Positions 8,875 to 16,357 of a DNA stretch of 58,166 nt are shown one piece after another. The DNA comes from Acetobacter fabarum (lineage in GTDB: Bacteria > Pseudomonadota > Alphaproteobacteria > Acetobacterales > Acetobacteraceae). The DNA is taken from positions 1 to 58,166 of the forward strand of contig NZ_WOTG01000013.1 in the NCBI RefSeq assembly GCF_011516925.1. The letters are read 5' to 3'. The notes beneath the pieces were generated by a model. That model ran no database searches and was not told the DNA's origin. It saw only the letters and a list, made by a program, of their open reading frames with translations. Position 1 is the stretch's first letter. Each line of letters opens with the position of its first letter. The position numbers were made by a program, and so were the translations under genes.

Positions 8875-9694
8875 ACTTGGTTTAGGGATATGAAACATGC
8901 AATCGACTGAACAGACGATTACTGCTCTGTCTTAGGCGATCATAGTAGAAGTAACTATGCTACCGGTTGCTGTAGCCGCCTTCGATACGCCAGATTTAGA
9001 TGGCGCACCAAGCGGGATTCGAACACATACATTGAATCAATTGGTTGGCGCTTGGCTGTTTCATGAGAAAATGTTGGCTTTCAGAAAGTCCCACAGGCTA
9101 TTTGAACGCCCGGAATGGGGTGAAAGCCTTCGCGAGAGTCGTCCATGTAAATGTCCGGTTTTACCGATCGCCCGACACAAAGCCGACCTTCCGTTTCCCC
9201 CCTGATCGGCCTGTCGGCTCAGTGATACAGCAGCAGACAGGCGGCAGTCGCCCTCATCTCGGTCATTTAATGCACCGGTGCGTCGAATGGAAAGCAGACA
9301 TTAACGGTAATCCTCCAACGCATATCAGTTAGGATCGCTCGAAAAAAAATACCTAAGCTTGCAGATTGTTCGCGTTTCTAAAATTTCTCGAGAAACCTCT
9401 ACTTGGTATAGCATGGTTCCGAGTATCCACATGACGCAAAATAGACTCGCTGCGCTGTTAGTTTAGACGCCAGCATTGATAAATGTACAAATAATTTTAA
9501 ATGTATATTTGTATATTTTCTGCGCACAGCATCTAACCACGACGCGACCAATTGGACATATCGATATGATAATGAAAAATGGCGTCAACTTAAGGGATTG
9601 ATAGTTTAAAAAAAATGCAGGACAATTTGACCCAGGCAGCTCTACATTTGCCATTCATGGGGGACTACGATTTACGGTAGGGGAGGTTAATGGC
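8875..9694. other. Long intergenic region with tRNA-end scrap, hairpin repeat B and AT-rich promoter zone
   Basis: 9001-9023 on the minus strand reads TTCGAATCCCGC then TTGGTGCGCCA, like the T-loop and 3' acceptor end of a tRNA; the 5' side of the T-stem does not pair, so it is a fragment. Repeat copy B follows. From about 9330 to 9690 the DNA turns AT-rich, the likely promoter region of the next two genes. Open frames at 8957-9205 and 9045-9332 run through the scrap and are not credible genes. Confidence 0.55.
9210..9305 (+). repeat. Hairpin repeat, copy B
   Basis: CCTGTCGGCTC (9210-9220) and GCAGACAGG (9233-9241) form the stem with one mismatch, followed by CGGCAGTCGCCCTCATCTCGG and, about 45 bp on, GAAAGCAGACATTAA. 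Orientation matches copies at 3532 and 12267. The left flank (CTTCCGTTTCCCCCC then TGATCGGCC) is shared with copy C and with the partial copy at 15612. Confidence 0.72.
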
Positions 9695-10477
9695 TTGTCA
9701 CGTTTGAATGATTTTTTAAAAAAAAACAATATTGTTGCTAGCGCAGAACTTCCAATAGTTCACACGACTCAAGGATTTAACCTTCAAAGTATTATAGGTT
9801 CTTCTGAACTTGTTCCAACACCATGCAATACCTTTGAAGGTGAAGATTTAAATTATTTTTTTTATGGAAAACCATCATATAAATCAGCAGGGGACTTTGA
9901 ACAATCTAAGCAGTGGGAAATGCCTATCTGTTTTCTACTATCGCCTTCAGCGATCTCCAACATAAAACGCATCTACCCCTTTGATAGTGGTGCTTTCTTA
10001 GCGGGTCGTCACCCAGACTATATTCGAAAGATGGGTATATCAGATTTTGAGGCCGCTCCCTCCCGAGATACTCCGCGCAGAATTATTGGAGCATTTTTTG
10101 ATAGCATTGATGATTTTTTCCGCTTAAAGCCGAAGGATGAGAATAAATTCAAGACAGAGTTCTCGTTAAGTCTTTTGGATGCTCAGGTCCTGGCGCTACG
10201 TGAGTTGGCTGGAGATACATCTTTAGCGACAATAGATGATAGACGTTTCGCTGTTGAAATTCAGAGTGACCAAAAATTAACTTTGGATGCGAGTTCGGTT
10301 GAGGCAGTTGTTATTTCTGATAGTTATGTCAATATTGAAGAAGTTCGAAATTATATTTCTGATGTTCTAAAAGCCGAAATCATTATGTATTCCACTTACA
10401 GTTTGGCTGCGGCAGATCATACAGCACTAATTTACGAAAAGGTTTGTCGATACCTAGTTCATAAGGGCGTTCTATGA
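9695..10477 (+). CDS. Unknown protein of an AT-rich two-gene module (possible ADP-ribosyltransferase-like fold)
   Basis: 260 aa from TTG 9695, chosen because a strong GGGGAGG lies 8 nt upstream; ATGs at 9690 and 9708 run into early stops. The gene is markedly AT-richer than the transfer genes, a sign of separate origin. A T6A9 run sits at codons 7-11. Residues 20-60 (LPIVHTTQGFNLQSIIGSSELVP, then YFFYGKPSYK) have the H.T...L..I...G shape and a later aromatic motif seen in some ADP-ribosyltransferase-fold proteins, but no third catalytic residue can be assigned. Function unknown; an effector or toxin role is an inference from context. The stop overlaps the next start (ATGA). Confidence 0.6.
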   Translation: MSRLNDFLKKNNIVASAELPIVHTTQGFNLQSIIGSSELVPTPCNTFEGEDLNYFFYGKPSYKSAGDFEQSKQWEMPICFLLSPSAISNIKRIYPFDSGAFLAGRHPDYIRKMGISDFEAAPSRDTPRRIIGAFFDSIDDFFRLKPKDENKFKTEFSLSLLDAQVLALRELAGDTSLATIDDRRFAVEIQSDQKLTLDASSVEAVVISDSYVNIEEVRNYISDVLKAEIIMYSTYSLAAADHTALIYEKVCRYLVHKGVL

Positions 10478-11208
10478 TGGTTTGGAAGTGTATAGGCGCT
10501 TTAAGCGTTGCCAATAATCTCACTGCATTTAGCACGCCTATCTTTCTTTCCGGCGAGAGTGAGGTAATTCACGCGCAAAGTGTAGATGAAAATGGGAACA
10601 TCAAGAATATGTTTCCTATTCCTGCGGGCTACCTTAACACCATGAAGAGGCTTCCATGTGAAAAGGAACTGATCACCTCAATCGGTGATCAGGAAATTTT
10701 TGGATTTCTCATAGAACCTGATTGTTCGTTTTTTGGCTCCGGGCAAGACTTAGAGGAGTTCCTGCTCAGGAACATTGAGGTCATCAAACAATCACCCGTG
10801 ACATATCTCTCGGCAGTTCGATTTTTGGGCCTCGGGGTTGAAGATGAAATTCACGCAATATGTGAAGTCGGAAATCTGATCAATAATAGGGATGTAAGAG
10901 AATCGTTTATCAGTTTTGAACAATTCTGCGTCGAAAAATCAGAACAGACGAAGAATATTGAGAATCTTATCGAGCAACTTTCCGAGAGTGGTAACTTTGC
11001 CACAACGCACACTATTGTTGAAAAATTAATGAGGCTGCAGGAATCGTTTGAGAGTCGCCACTTTAAGCAGGCATTGCGTGCGTGCCTAAGTAATAATCAA
11101 GTGCATTGGATAGCGGGGGATGCTGATGTTAAGTTATTTGTTAACTTTCTTATCAATAATGGTCGACTTAAGCTAACTGAGGCCGCACGTTCGGCGCTCT
11201 TTGGTTAG
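10474..11208 (+). CDS. Unknown protein, second gene of the AT-rich two-gene module
   Basis: 244 aa; the ATG overlaps the stop of the preceding gene (ATGATGG), so the two products are probably made together. No signal peptide, membrane segment or nucleotide-binding motif is visible. The C-terminal half is helical (QTKNIENLIEQLSE, EKLMRLQESFESRHFKQALRA). It has the same AT-rich composition as its partner. It could be a partner, immunity protein or sensor for the first gene; I do not recognise either family. Confidence 0.6.
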   Translation: MMVWKCIGALSVANNLTAFSTPIFLSGESEVIHAQSVDENGNIKNMFPIPAGYLNTMKRLPCEKELITSIGDQEIFGFLIEPDCSFFGSGQDLEEFLLRNIEVIKQSPVTYLSAVRFLGLGVEDEIHAICEVGNLINNRDVRESFISFEQFCVEKSEQTKNIENLIEQLSESGNFATTHTIVEKLMRLQESFESRHFKQALRACLSNNQVHWIAGDADVKLFVNFLINNGRLKLTEAARSALFG

Positions 11209-11265
11209 ATGGCGTGAGAGTTACAATCACTTTTGTGCCGGATAATTATCTATTTCCTCTTCCAC

Positions 11266-11835
11266 TCACTCGAGGAAAAACACATGCGGATTTTTATAAC
11301 GATTTTCATATTCGGAGAAGGCTTGTTTAACACTTAGACCCAAGCTTAGGTGTTTATGGTAAAAAATGTGACACATAAGTGCTGCATTGTAAAATAATGG
11401 GCCTTTGATCGGGGCAATATAATACTCGCATTGTGTAGAATGTTTAAACGCTTTACGCGGCGTCTTTTGACCTGATCGGCAGGCCGTCGAGATAACGGTT
11501 TTTCCAGCGAGATTAATACCAGCCGAAGCAATTTCTTGCATCGACACGTGTTTCTCGTCAGGCGTCCAGAATCCAATGAATTTTTCTCGTTTCTTATTAG
11601 GGGGCTTTCCTACGCGCCCATGCGTGGCAATGTGAACCACGTCGGCTTCTGAGGGCACCGACGATAGCAGTTCTAGGAACTGCGTTTTTATGCGCACAGA
11701 ATGGTAGTGGTTCGCCACCCCCATAAGGTTGAGCATATGACGGATAAACTTGCCCTCGGAGCCAGGGTCTTCCCCTTTGTCTTGGCAGTCGATAATTAAC
11801 ACCGAACAACTCGTTTTTTTGTTTTCCCCCGACAT
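11266..11835 (-). CDS. CHAT-domain (caspase-like) protease-like protein
   Basis: 189 aa from ATG 11835. Catalytic dyad of CHAT/caspase-type proteases: His72 in VVHIATHGRVGK and Cys119 in TVISTACRSGQ, each after a hydrophobic strand. Nearly the whole protein is this domain; no TPR, WD or gasdermin-like fusion partner is attached. The frame stays open to 12081, but the extra 82 residues are GC-richer and unlike the domain, so the inner ATG is preferred even though its ribosome binding site is weak. It is convergent with the two-gene module. CHAT proteases often act as suicide effectors cut loose by a sensor; here no obvious substrate gene is adjacent. Confidence 0.7.
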   Translation of the reverse strand: MSGENKKTSCSVLIIDCQDKGEDPGSEGKFIRHMLNLMGVANHYHSVRIKTQFLELLSSVPSEADVVHIATHGRVGKPPNKKREKFIGFWTPDEKHVSMQEIASAGINLAGKTVISTACRSGQKTPRKAFKHSTQCEYYIAPIKGPLFYNAALMCHIFYHKHLSLGLSVKQAFSEYENRYKNPHVFFLE

Positions 11836-12561
11836 ATTCAATTCTTTTATAGACGTTTGAGATGAATCCGCGCTCAAGTGCTTGCATATTAAGCACGACG
11901 GCCCTGATTTGAAAACCGGTCGAGAATGTCCGGCAGTCCTGCGCGCCAACTGGCTGTCCATTACTGTCTTCGATGGCATGGGGCACATCATCGACGCAGC
12001 CTGTTCCACCTGAAACAGCCTTGCTGCCTTCCTGACACTATCCGATCCATCGGTCTCAGAAAGTGGGATCACACGAGTCAATGCTTATAACAGCTCCTTT
12101 GGGAATCCTGTATGTCGATCTAGACCAGCATACGGATAATACGTGCCGCAGCGTCGAGAACCTAACCGTAATACATAAGTATCTTGAGCATAGGCGGTAG
12201 CGTGAATGGCCGCTTTTCTGATCTCGGCGTCTGACAACAGACCATCCGTTCTCCCCCTCTATGCAGCCTGTCCGCTCACGGAATATGAAGCAGACAGGCG
12301 GCTTACGCCCTCATCTCGGGCGTGAGGAGGTTTGAATAGTGTGCCGCATAGCAGACATAAGCACTGTTGCACCACGAAGTCGACAGAGGATGAGAGTAGA
12401 CGGTTGCTATTGGATGAGAAGGGTGGAAAGGGAACGGCGGACGCGCATTTTCGTCTTAAAGATCGAACAAATTATTATGCTCCTCCTTGTTATGGCTAAA
12501 TGTATCGCAATCCCTGAATCCGAATTAAACTGAAGTGTTCAATTACACTGGGAATTCGTGA
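11836..12561. other. Intergenic region upstream of the CHAT gene, containing hairpin repeat C
   Basis: An open minus frame continues from the CHAT gene to 12081 but without recognisable domain. Repeat C lies at 12267. A plus frame at 12339-12533 (64 aa) has no features of a gene. The last ~60 bp before 12562 probably hold the promoter of the DUF2971 gene. Confidence 0.4.
12267..12362 (+). repeat. Hairpin repeat, copy C
   Basis: CCTGTCCGCTC (12267-12277) and GCAGACAGG (12290-12298) form the stem; then CGGCTTACGCCCTCATCTCGGGC and, about 45 bp on, ATAGCAGACATAAG. Same orientation and layout as copies A and B. Confidence 0.72.
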
Positions 12562-13305
12562 ATGCTACAGAAGATGACCGACAACATGTTCGACTTGGAC
12601 ATGGATACGAAGATTTATAGAGTTTTTCCTTTAGTCCGGGTTTTGGACCTCTTCGAAAAAAGCGAAAACGTCCTTGTCAGGCCGAAGCTTTGGGACGATC
12701 CGTTTGAGAACTTTTTCCTTGGTGCCCGAGTGTTCAGCGGCGTGAACGAAGTGGACATCAGCGATATCCGCGAAAGCTGGTACGGGCAATGCTGGACGAC
12801 GGTTGCGGAAAGTGACGCCATGTGGCGGATTTACAGTCCAGCTAAGGACGGCGTCTGTGTGGGGACTACCGTTGGGAAACTATTCGGCAGCTTTTACGAC
12901 GAATCTGCTACCATATCTGCTTTAGAAAACTTTATCGGGCGCGTTGATTATAAGACGCAGAATGACATCGCTTCCGTAGCCAAGAGTTTTAGCTTTGCGG
13001 ACTTAGCTCACGGAGGAAGTAATATTCAGTTCGCCCGTTCACTATTATTAAAAAGGGAGGAGTTTAGGCACGAGCATGAAGTTCGTATCCTGTTCTGTGA
13101 TACACGCAAAAGATACCTTGGTAGTGACATAGTACCATTCAATTTTAATGCGGTTGATCTGATTGACAGCGTCGTCTTTGACCCGCGCCAAGATTGGCGG
13201 ATAGTACACGCGCTTAGTTCTACGATAACGTCCCTTGGTTATAATAAGGATATTGAAAGATCCCGTCTCTACGACGCTCCTCAATTGGTCGTTAATCTAG
13301 ACTGA
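12562..13305 (+). CDS. DUF2971 family protein
   Basis: 247 aa. It begins with the family pattern IYRVFPLVRVLDLFEKSENVLVRP then WDDPFENFFL, followed by YGQCWTTVAESDAMWRIYS and, near residue 165, KREEFRHEHEVRILF, the order of conserved blocks in DUF2971 proteins. No biochemical role of this family is known to me. Members turn up in mobile and defence-type regions, as here. ATG 12562 has GGGA about 8 nt upstream; ATG 12574 is an in-frame alternative. It is followed by a 170-bp gap, so it may be its own transcription unit. Confidence 0.7.
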   Translation: MLQKMTDNMFDLDMDTKIYRVFPLVRVLDLFEKSENVLVRPKLWDDPFENFFLGARVFSGVNEVDISDIRESWYGQCWTTVAESDAMWRIYSPAKDGVCVGTTVGKLFGSFYDESATISALENFIGRVDYKTQNDIASVAKSFSFADLAHGGSNIQFARSLLLKREEFRHEHEVRILFCDTRKRYLGSDIVPFNFNAVDLIDSVVFDPRQDWRIVHALSSTITSLGYNKDIERSRLYDAPQLVVNLD

Positions 13306-13475
13306 ACAAGATTTTCTTACGAATCTGAAGGCTGGAAGTCCCAACACTTATAGACGCCTGCGGCAGATCTGCCGGAGAGGATTAGACCATGCCCTCAGTT
13401 CTAAGTTAGGGCCTATGTGTTGCTATATGCCGGTTGATCGCTATTTATCGAAACCATATCAATGTGAGTGTATGA

Positions 13476-14321
13476 ATGCCTAAATTCGTCAAAAAAAACA
13501 ATCATCAAGTTACTAGGGCTCTGCTGGAATATTGGCAGACAACTCGCAAAAATAGTTCAGTGATTTGGTCGTTCGATGTCACTAAGCAGGAAAAAAAGTT
13601 TTTCCAAGGATCTAAGGCTTCGTTCGCAATATTTGAATATCTTTATGTTCCATTGCAAGAGGACGGAAGCCGTAACGACGATTTGGAAAACGAGTTTGCC
13701 GTGGATGAAGGCAGCCTTGGCCACTTGCTTAAGGCGGCTAACGGTAGAAGTACACGTAAGCCGTCTTACCGAACTCTCAAGAAAGGTATTAGATCGTGTG
13801 TTTCTTTGGGCTTTAGAAGCGCATATTACACTTATCGTGCGATGTCGCTGCTGGCGCAACATGGGGTGGATAGCGGAGATCTTCATCGCCTAGCCATTGA
13901 GACGATGAGGAAAACTTTGCAGGCGAAATATGAGCAGTTTGCGAATTGGAGTTTCGTTATCATTACGGGACTTAAGGAAGACTTGTTAATAAACGAACAG
14001 CCGTTCAGGGATTGGACAGTGCACAAAGAGCCCCACAACTTTATCACTATGGCGCTTGGGCCTAGAGCTATGCTCGTTGGAACACCATCGCCAGACAACC
14101 GGTTTGCGGTAGCTTGGGGCAATGGCAATCAGGCACCCGTCAATGTCGCCAACCATAACCAGTTCACAGTAGATACCACCCGGCACTTCATCGTCGCGGC
14201 CTCAGAGGCTCAACTTGACGCTGTCCTACCTCTTCTTACCTCTGAACTAGTGACAGAAAGAATGTCTTCGGACCGAGTGGTAACGGCTTCTTTGCCGCCT
14301 TCCTCAAGTAGAACGACCTGA
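13476..14321 (+). CDS. DUF4238-like protein, function unknown
   Basis: 281 aa. The N-terminus (MPKFVKKNNHQVTRALLEYW) then SSVIWSFDVTKQE is like the opening of DUF4238 proteins (a basic start, a His-rich turn, a strand with a Ser/Trp-containing core). Later TVHKEPHNFITMALGPRAMLVGTPSPDNRF fits the C-terminal strand-rich part of that family. No membrane segments. An A8 run lies near codon 6. The assignment is tentative. It stands alone between the DUF2971 and HEPN-like genes; a hairpin follows at 14353. Confidence 0.5.
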   Translation: MPKFVKKNNHQVTRALLEYWQTTRKNSSVIWSFDVTKQEKKFFQGSKASFAIFEYLYVPLQEDGSRNDDLENEFAVDEGSLGHLLKAANGRSTRKPSYRTLKKGIRSCVSLGFRSAYYTYRAMSLLAQHGVDSGDLHRLAIETMRKTLQAKYEQFANWSFVIITGLKEDLLINEQPFRDWTVHKEPHNFITMALGPRAMLVGTPSPDNRFAVAWGNGNQAPVNVANHNQFTVDTTRHFIVAASEAQLDAVLPLLTSELVTERMSSDRVVTASLPPSSSRTT

Positions 14322-14352
14322 GGCGCGATGGGATGTAGGTAGAGCAAAGTGT

Positions 14353-14383
14353 AATTTGGAGGGTTCGAACAATCCTCCGAATT
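14353..14383 (+). terminator. Hairpin after the DUF4238-like gene
   Basis: AATTTGGAGG (14353-14362) pairs with CCTCCGAATT (14374-14383) around GTTCGAACAAT-like loop, 31 nt after the stop codon. There is no clear T-run, so the terminator role is a guess. Confidence 0.35.
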
Positions 14384-14624
14384 GGCTTCTCTATATACAA
14401 TATTATCAGGTTATGGTTCTCGTGTGACCAAAAAAAGGAAAGCTTTTTGTCCCCCATTTTCGACCTCCGGATGCCCGTTTCTTATCGAGGGGAACCTTCT
14501 GCCCATCCCGCCATTGTAGACGCTCGCGTGCCAGTTAACACCCTGAAAAACTTAGTTCCGGCTGATATCAATGCCGGTTCGTGGTGGGGCGACAAATTCA
14601 TCTGACAATCAAAAGCAATCAAAA

Positions 14625-15500
14625 ATGAAAAAGATCGACAAGGAATTCGTACGTAATTGCGACGACGAACTGGTTGCAAAGGGTTTAAAATTGCACCAAC
14701 GCCCGTTGCATGTAGCAATTGAATGGATGAAAGCACAGAACCTGTCATGCAATGTATTCGATGACGCGATATGGAAACCATTGATGGATATCTATCGTGA
14801 TCTGTATCCATCCGGCAATTTCTCGATGCCAGTGATGTTTGAAGGTGGCGTGGCGCTTCGTGACCAAATGTATCGGGTCGAAATTCCTCTCGGTTTTGGT
14901 CAGTTCAGCGTCAATCCGATCGACTGCATCAAGATGTCGTGCAATGAGTTGAAGTTGATTTTTCAGCATTATCCTGAACAAGGCTGGCGTGCTTTCTATG
15001 GTGTGGCCGATTTGTGGGATTTTATTTACGGCGCGGACGATTTGTCGCATGTCGGGGGTGATGCACATCAGTTGCTGACGAACGCTCGCTCGTCTCTGGC
15101 AGCAACGGCCCGCATTCTATCTGGGGACGTTGACATTGATGCTGCCGTACAGACGATTTGTCTTACTGTCGAGTTAGCGTTCAAGGGGGCACTTGCCGTG
15201 TGCGGTTGGAGCGAGCCGCGATATAGAAAGCTCTCGCATCATCTCCACAAGTTAGCGGACGCGTTGATTGGTGAGGTCTCGACCATGCGTGATGATCGGT
15301 TGCGTGGCGCTGTCGCGAAATTTCCGGACTATGTTGGCACGCGCTACTCCTCACACGGGATGACGCGTTCGGAATTGATGGTTCTGGCAATGCGCGCGCA
15401 GTTCGTGGCTGGTGAGGCGCTACGCCGCGTTTCAAGTCGCAACCTTGCTCCGCAGATCGAAGCAGATCCACAGACTCCACCGAGACCAGTTCTGTGGTAA
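14625..15500 (+). CDS. HEPN-like domain protein, possible RNase/abortive-infection type
   Basis: 291 aa from ATG 14625 (MKKIDKEFVRN); the frame is open to an ATG at 14571, but the extra 18 residues add nothing recognisable. The C-terminal half is helical with the pattern AVQTICLTVELAFKGALAVCG, then YRKLSHHLHKLADAL and ELMVLAMRAQFVAGEALRRV, like HEPN helical bundles in which an R/H-rich helix follows a long helix. I do not see an exact RxxxxH catalytic motif, so it may be a non-catalytic or a distant member. The N-terminal ~150 residues are unrecognised. It is the last gene before the partial repeat and VapC remnant. Confidence 0.5.
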   Translation: MKKIDKEFVRNCDDELVAKGLKLHQRPLHVAIEWMKAQNLSCNVFDDAIWKPLMDIYRDLYPSGNFSMPVMFEGGVALRDQMYRVEIPLGFGQFSVNPIDCIKMSCNELKLIFQHYPEQGWRAFYGVADLWDFIYGADDLSHVGGDAHQLLTNARSSLAATARILSGDVDIDAAVQTICLTVELAFKGALAVCGWSEPRYRKLSHHLHKLADALIGEVSTMRDDRLRGAVAKFPDYVGTRYSSHGMTRSELMVLAMRAQFVAGEALRRVSSRNLAPQIEADPQTPPRPVLW

Positions 15501-15611
15501 GACTGAGAACAAATAGAAATATAGATGACGAAGTAGAACCGCGTTTCTGCATATTTGGCGTGAATCCTTTCCGTAGAAGTGGCTGCTTTCTACTCGCTGT
15601 TCCTGGCACCA

Positions 15612-15643
15612 GACATTCCGCTTTCCCCCCTTAATCGGCCGTC
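15612..15643 (+). repeat. Partial repeat, flank of the hairpin element (copy D)
   Basis: CATTCCGCTTTCCCCCC then TTAATCGGCCGTC matches the left flank of copy B (CTTCCGTTTCCCCCC then TGATCGGCCTGTC) and more weakly copy C, but the hairpin itself is absent; the sequence passes into the 3' end of the VapC remnant instead. Confidence 0.5.
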
Positions 15644-15768
15644 CAGTCTTCACAGCGCAGGCCGTTCACTCTGGTAAACTCCTGCAGGTTCCCGGTCACG
15701 ACAATAAGTCCTTTGCTCCGCGCATGGCCGGCAATGCGGACTGGATCAAGGACTCGTTTTTGCGAGAA
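15631..15768 (-). pseudogene. 3' remnant of a VapC-type PIN-domain toxin gene
   Basis: The last ~45 codons read RIAGHARSKGLIVVTGN, then LQEFTRVNGLRCEDW, the typical end of VapC (ahAr..g...vT.N..eF.Rv.gL..e.W). The N-terminal catalytic part is missing: further upstream in this frame the residues are low-complexity and overlap the next gene. It is therefore a decayed toxin without its antitoxin. Confidence 0.65.
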
Positions 15769-16303
15769 ATAATCCGGGCTGCATAGGAAGGAGGGGATAG
15801 TCGTCGCCGGTGTTTCCCGTGTAGTCTGACGTATAAACGTCTGTGATGCGGTAATCGATGTGGTCATCGGATTCTGGCGTGTCTGGCCAGCGTTTTTCGA
15901 TGTCGAATTGCTCGATGATGCCGTGCAGCTTCGCCAGTGCTTCGGAGAAGGATGCGGAGTGTGCAAACACGTCATCGGGTGCCTGAGCATAGCAGGGTTC
16001 GTAGCGTTGCCGGATGCACGCGTGATAATGATACCGCCGGAAAAGCAGCTGCTCGAACGGGGCGTTAACGTAGATGGTCATCCATGACAGAATGGATGCG
16101 TATCCATCTTTGCTCCGTACGATGTGCCCGTACCAGTAACCAAAAAACGGATCGTCAGCGTAAATCAGCGCGAGGAGTTCTGGTGACCCTTGCGGCCCGT
16201 TGTTCCTGAAAAATACTTTGTGTTCAGCCATAAGGCCGGTCTGGCAGTGTTTGTTGAGGGCAAGCCTGTTTTTCAGCGCCTGTTTTTCTGAATCAATATC
16301 CAT
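15746..16303 (-). CDS. Hypothetical protein of unknown function
   Basis: 185 aa starting MDIDSEKQALKNRLALNKHC. No signal peptide; several conserved-looking aromatic blocks (DDPFFGYWYGHIVRSKDGY, RRYHYHACIRQRYEPCYAQ). The last ~8 codons overlap the VapC remnant in another frame, so the natural C-terminus may have been replaced when the remnant was joined. No clear ribosome binding site. It lies 55 bp downstream of trbC on the same strand and could be the tail of that operon. Family not recognised. Confidence 0.55.
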   Translation of the reverse strand: MDIDSEKQALKNRLALNKHCQTGLMAEHKVFFRNNGPQGSPELLALIYADDPFFGYWYGHIVRSKDGYASILSWMTIYVNAPFEQLLFRRYHYHACIRQRYEPCYAQAPDDVFAHSASFSEALAKLHGIIEQFDIEKRWPDTPESDDHIDYRITDVYTSDYTGNTGDDYPLLPMQPGLFLAKTSP

Positions 16304-16357
16304 GGTTTGTCATTCTAATGGATGCGCAGTGTCTGGAGCGGATAACCCTCAGGCCGC

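Noticed and set aside
3686..9023. attL/attR pair bounding the methyltransferase module
   Set aside because: The two tRNA-like pieces are in opposite orientation and differ in sequence, so they are not a direct-repeat attachment pair.
8957..9332. Two overlapping short plus frames, one containing GAPSGIRTH
   Set aside because: That peptide is what a tRNA 3' end gives when translated; the frames run over a tRNA scrap and a hairpin repeat.
3532..12362. CRISPR array
   Set aside because: The three repeats are kilobases apart with genes between them; no short regular spacing anywhere in the window.
3532..12362. Integron attC sites
   Set aside because: The repeats have one simple hairpin, no GTTRRRY-type core at both ends, and the spacing includes several genes in both orientations; no integrase is present.
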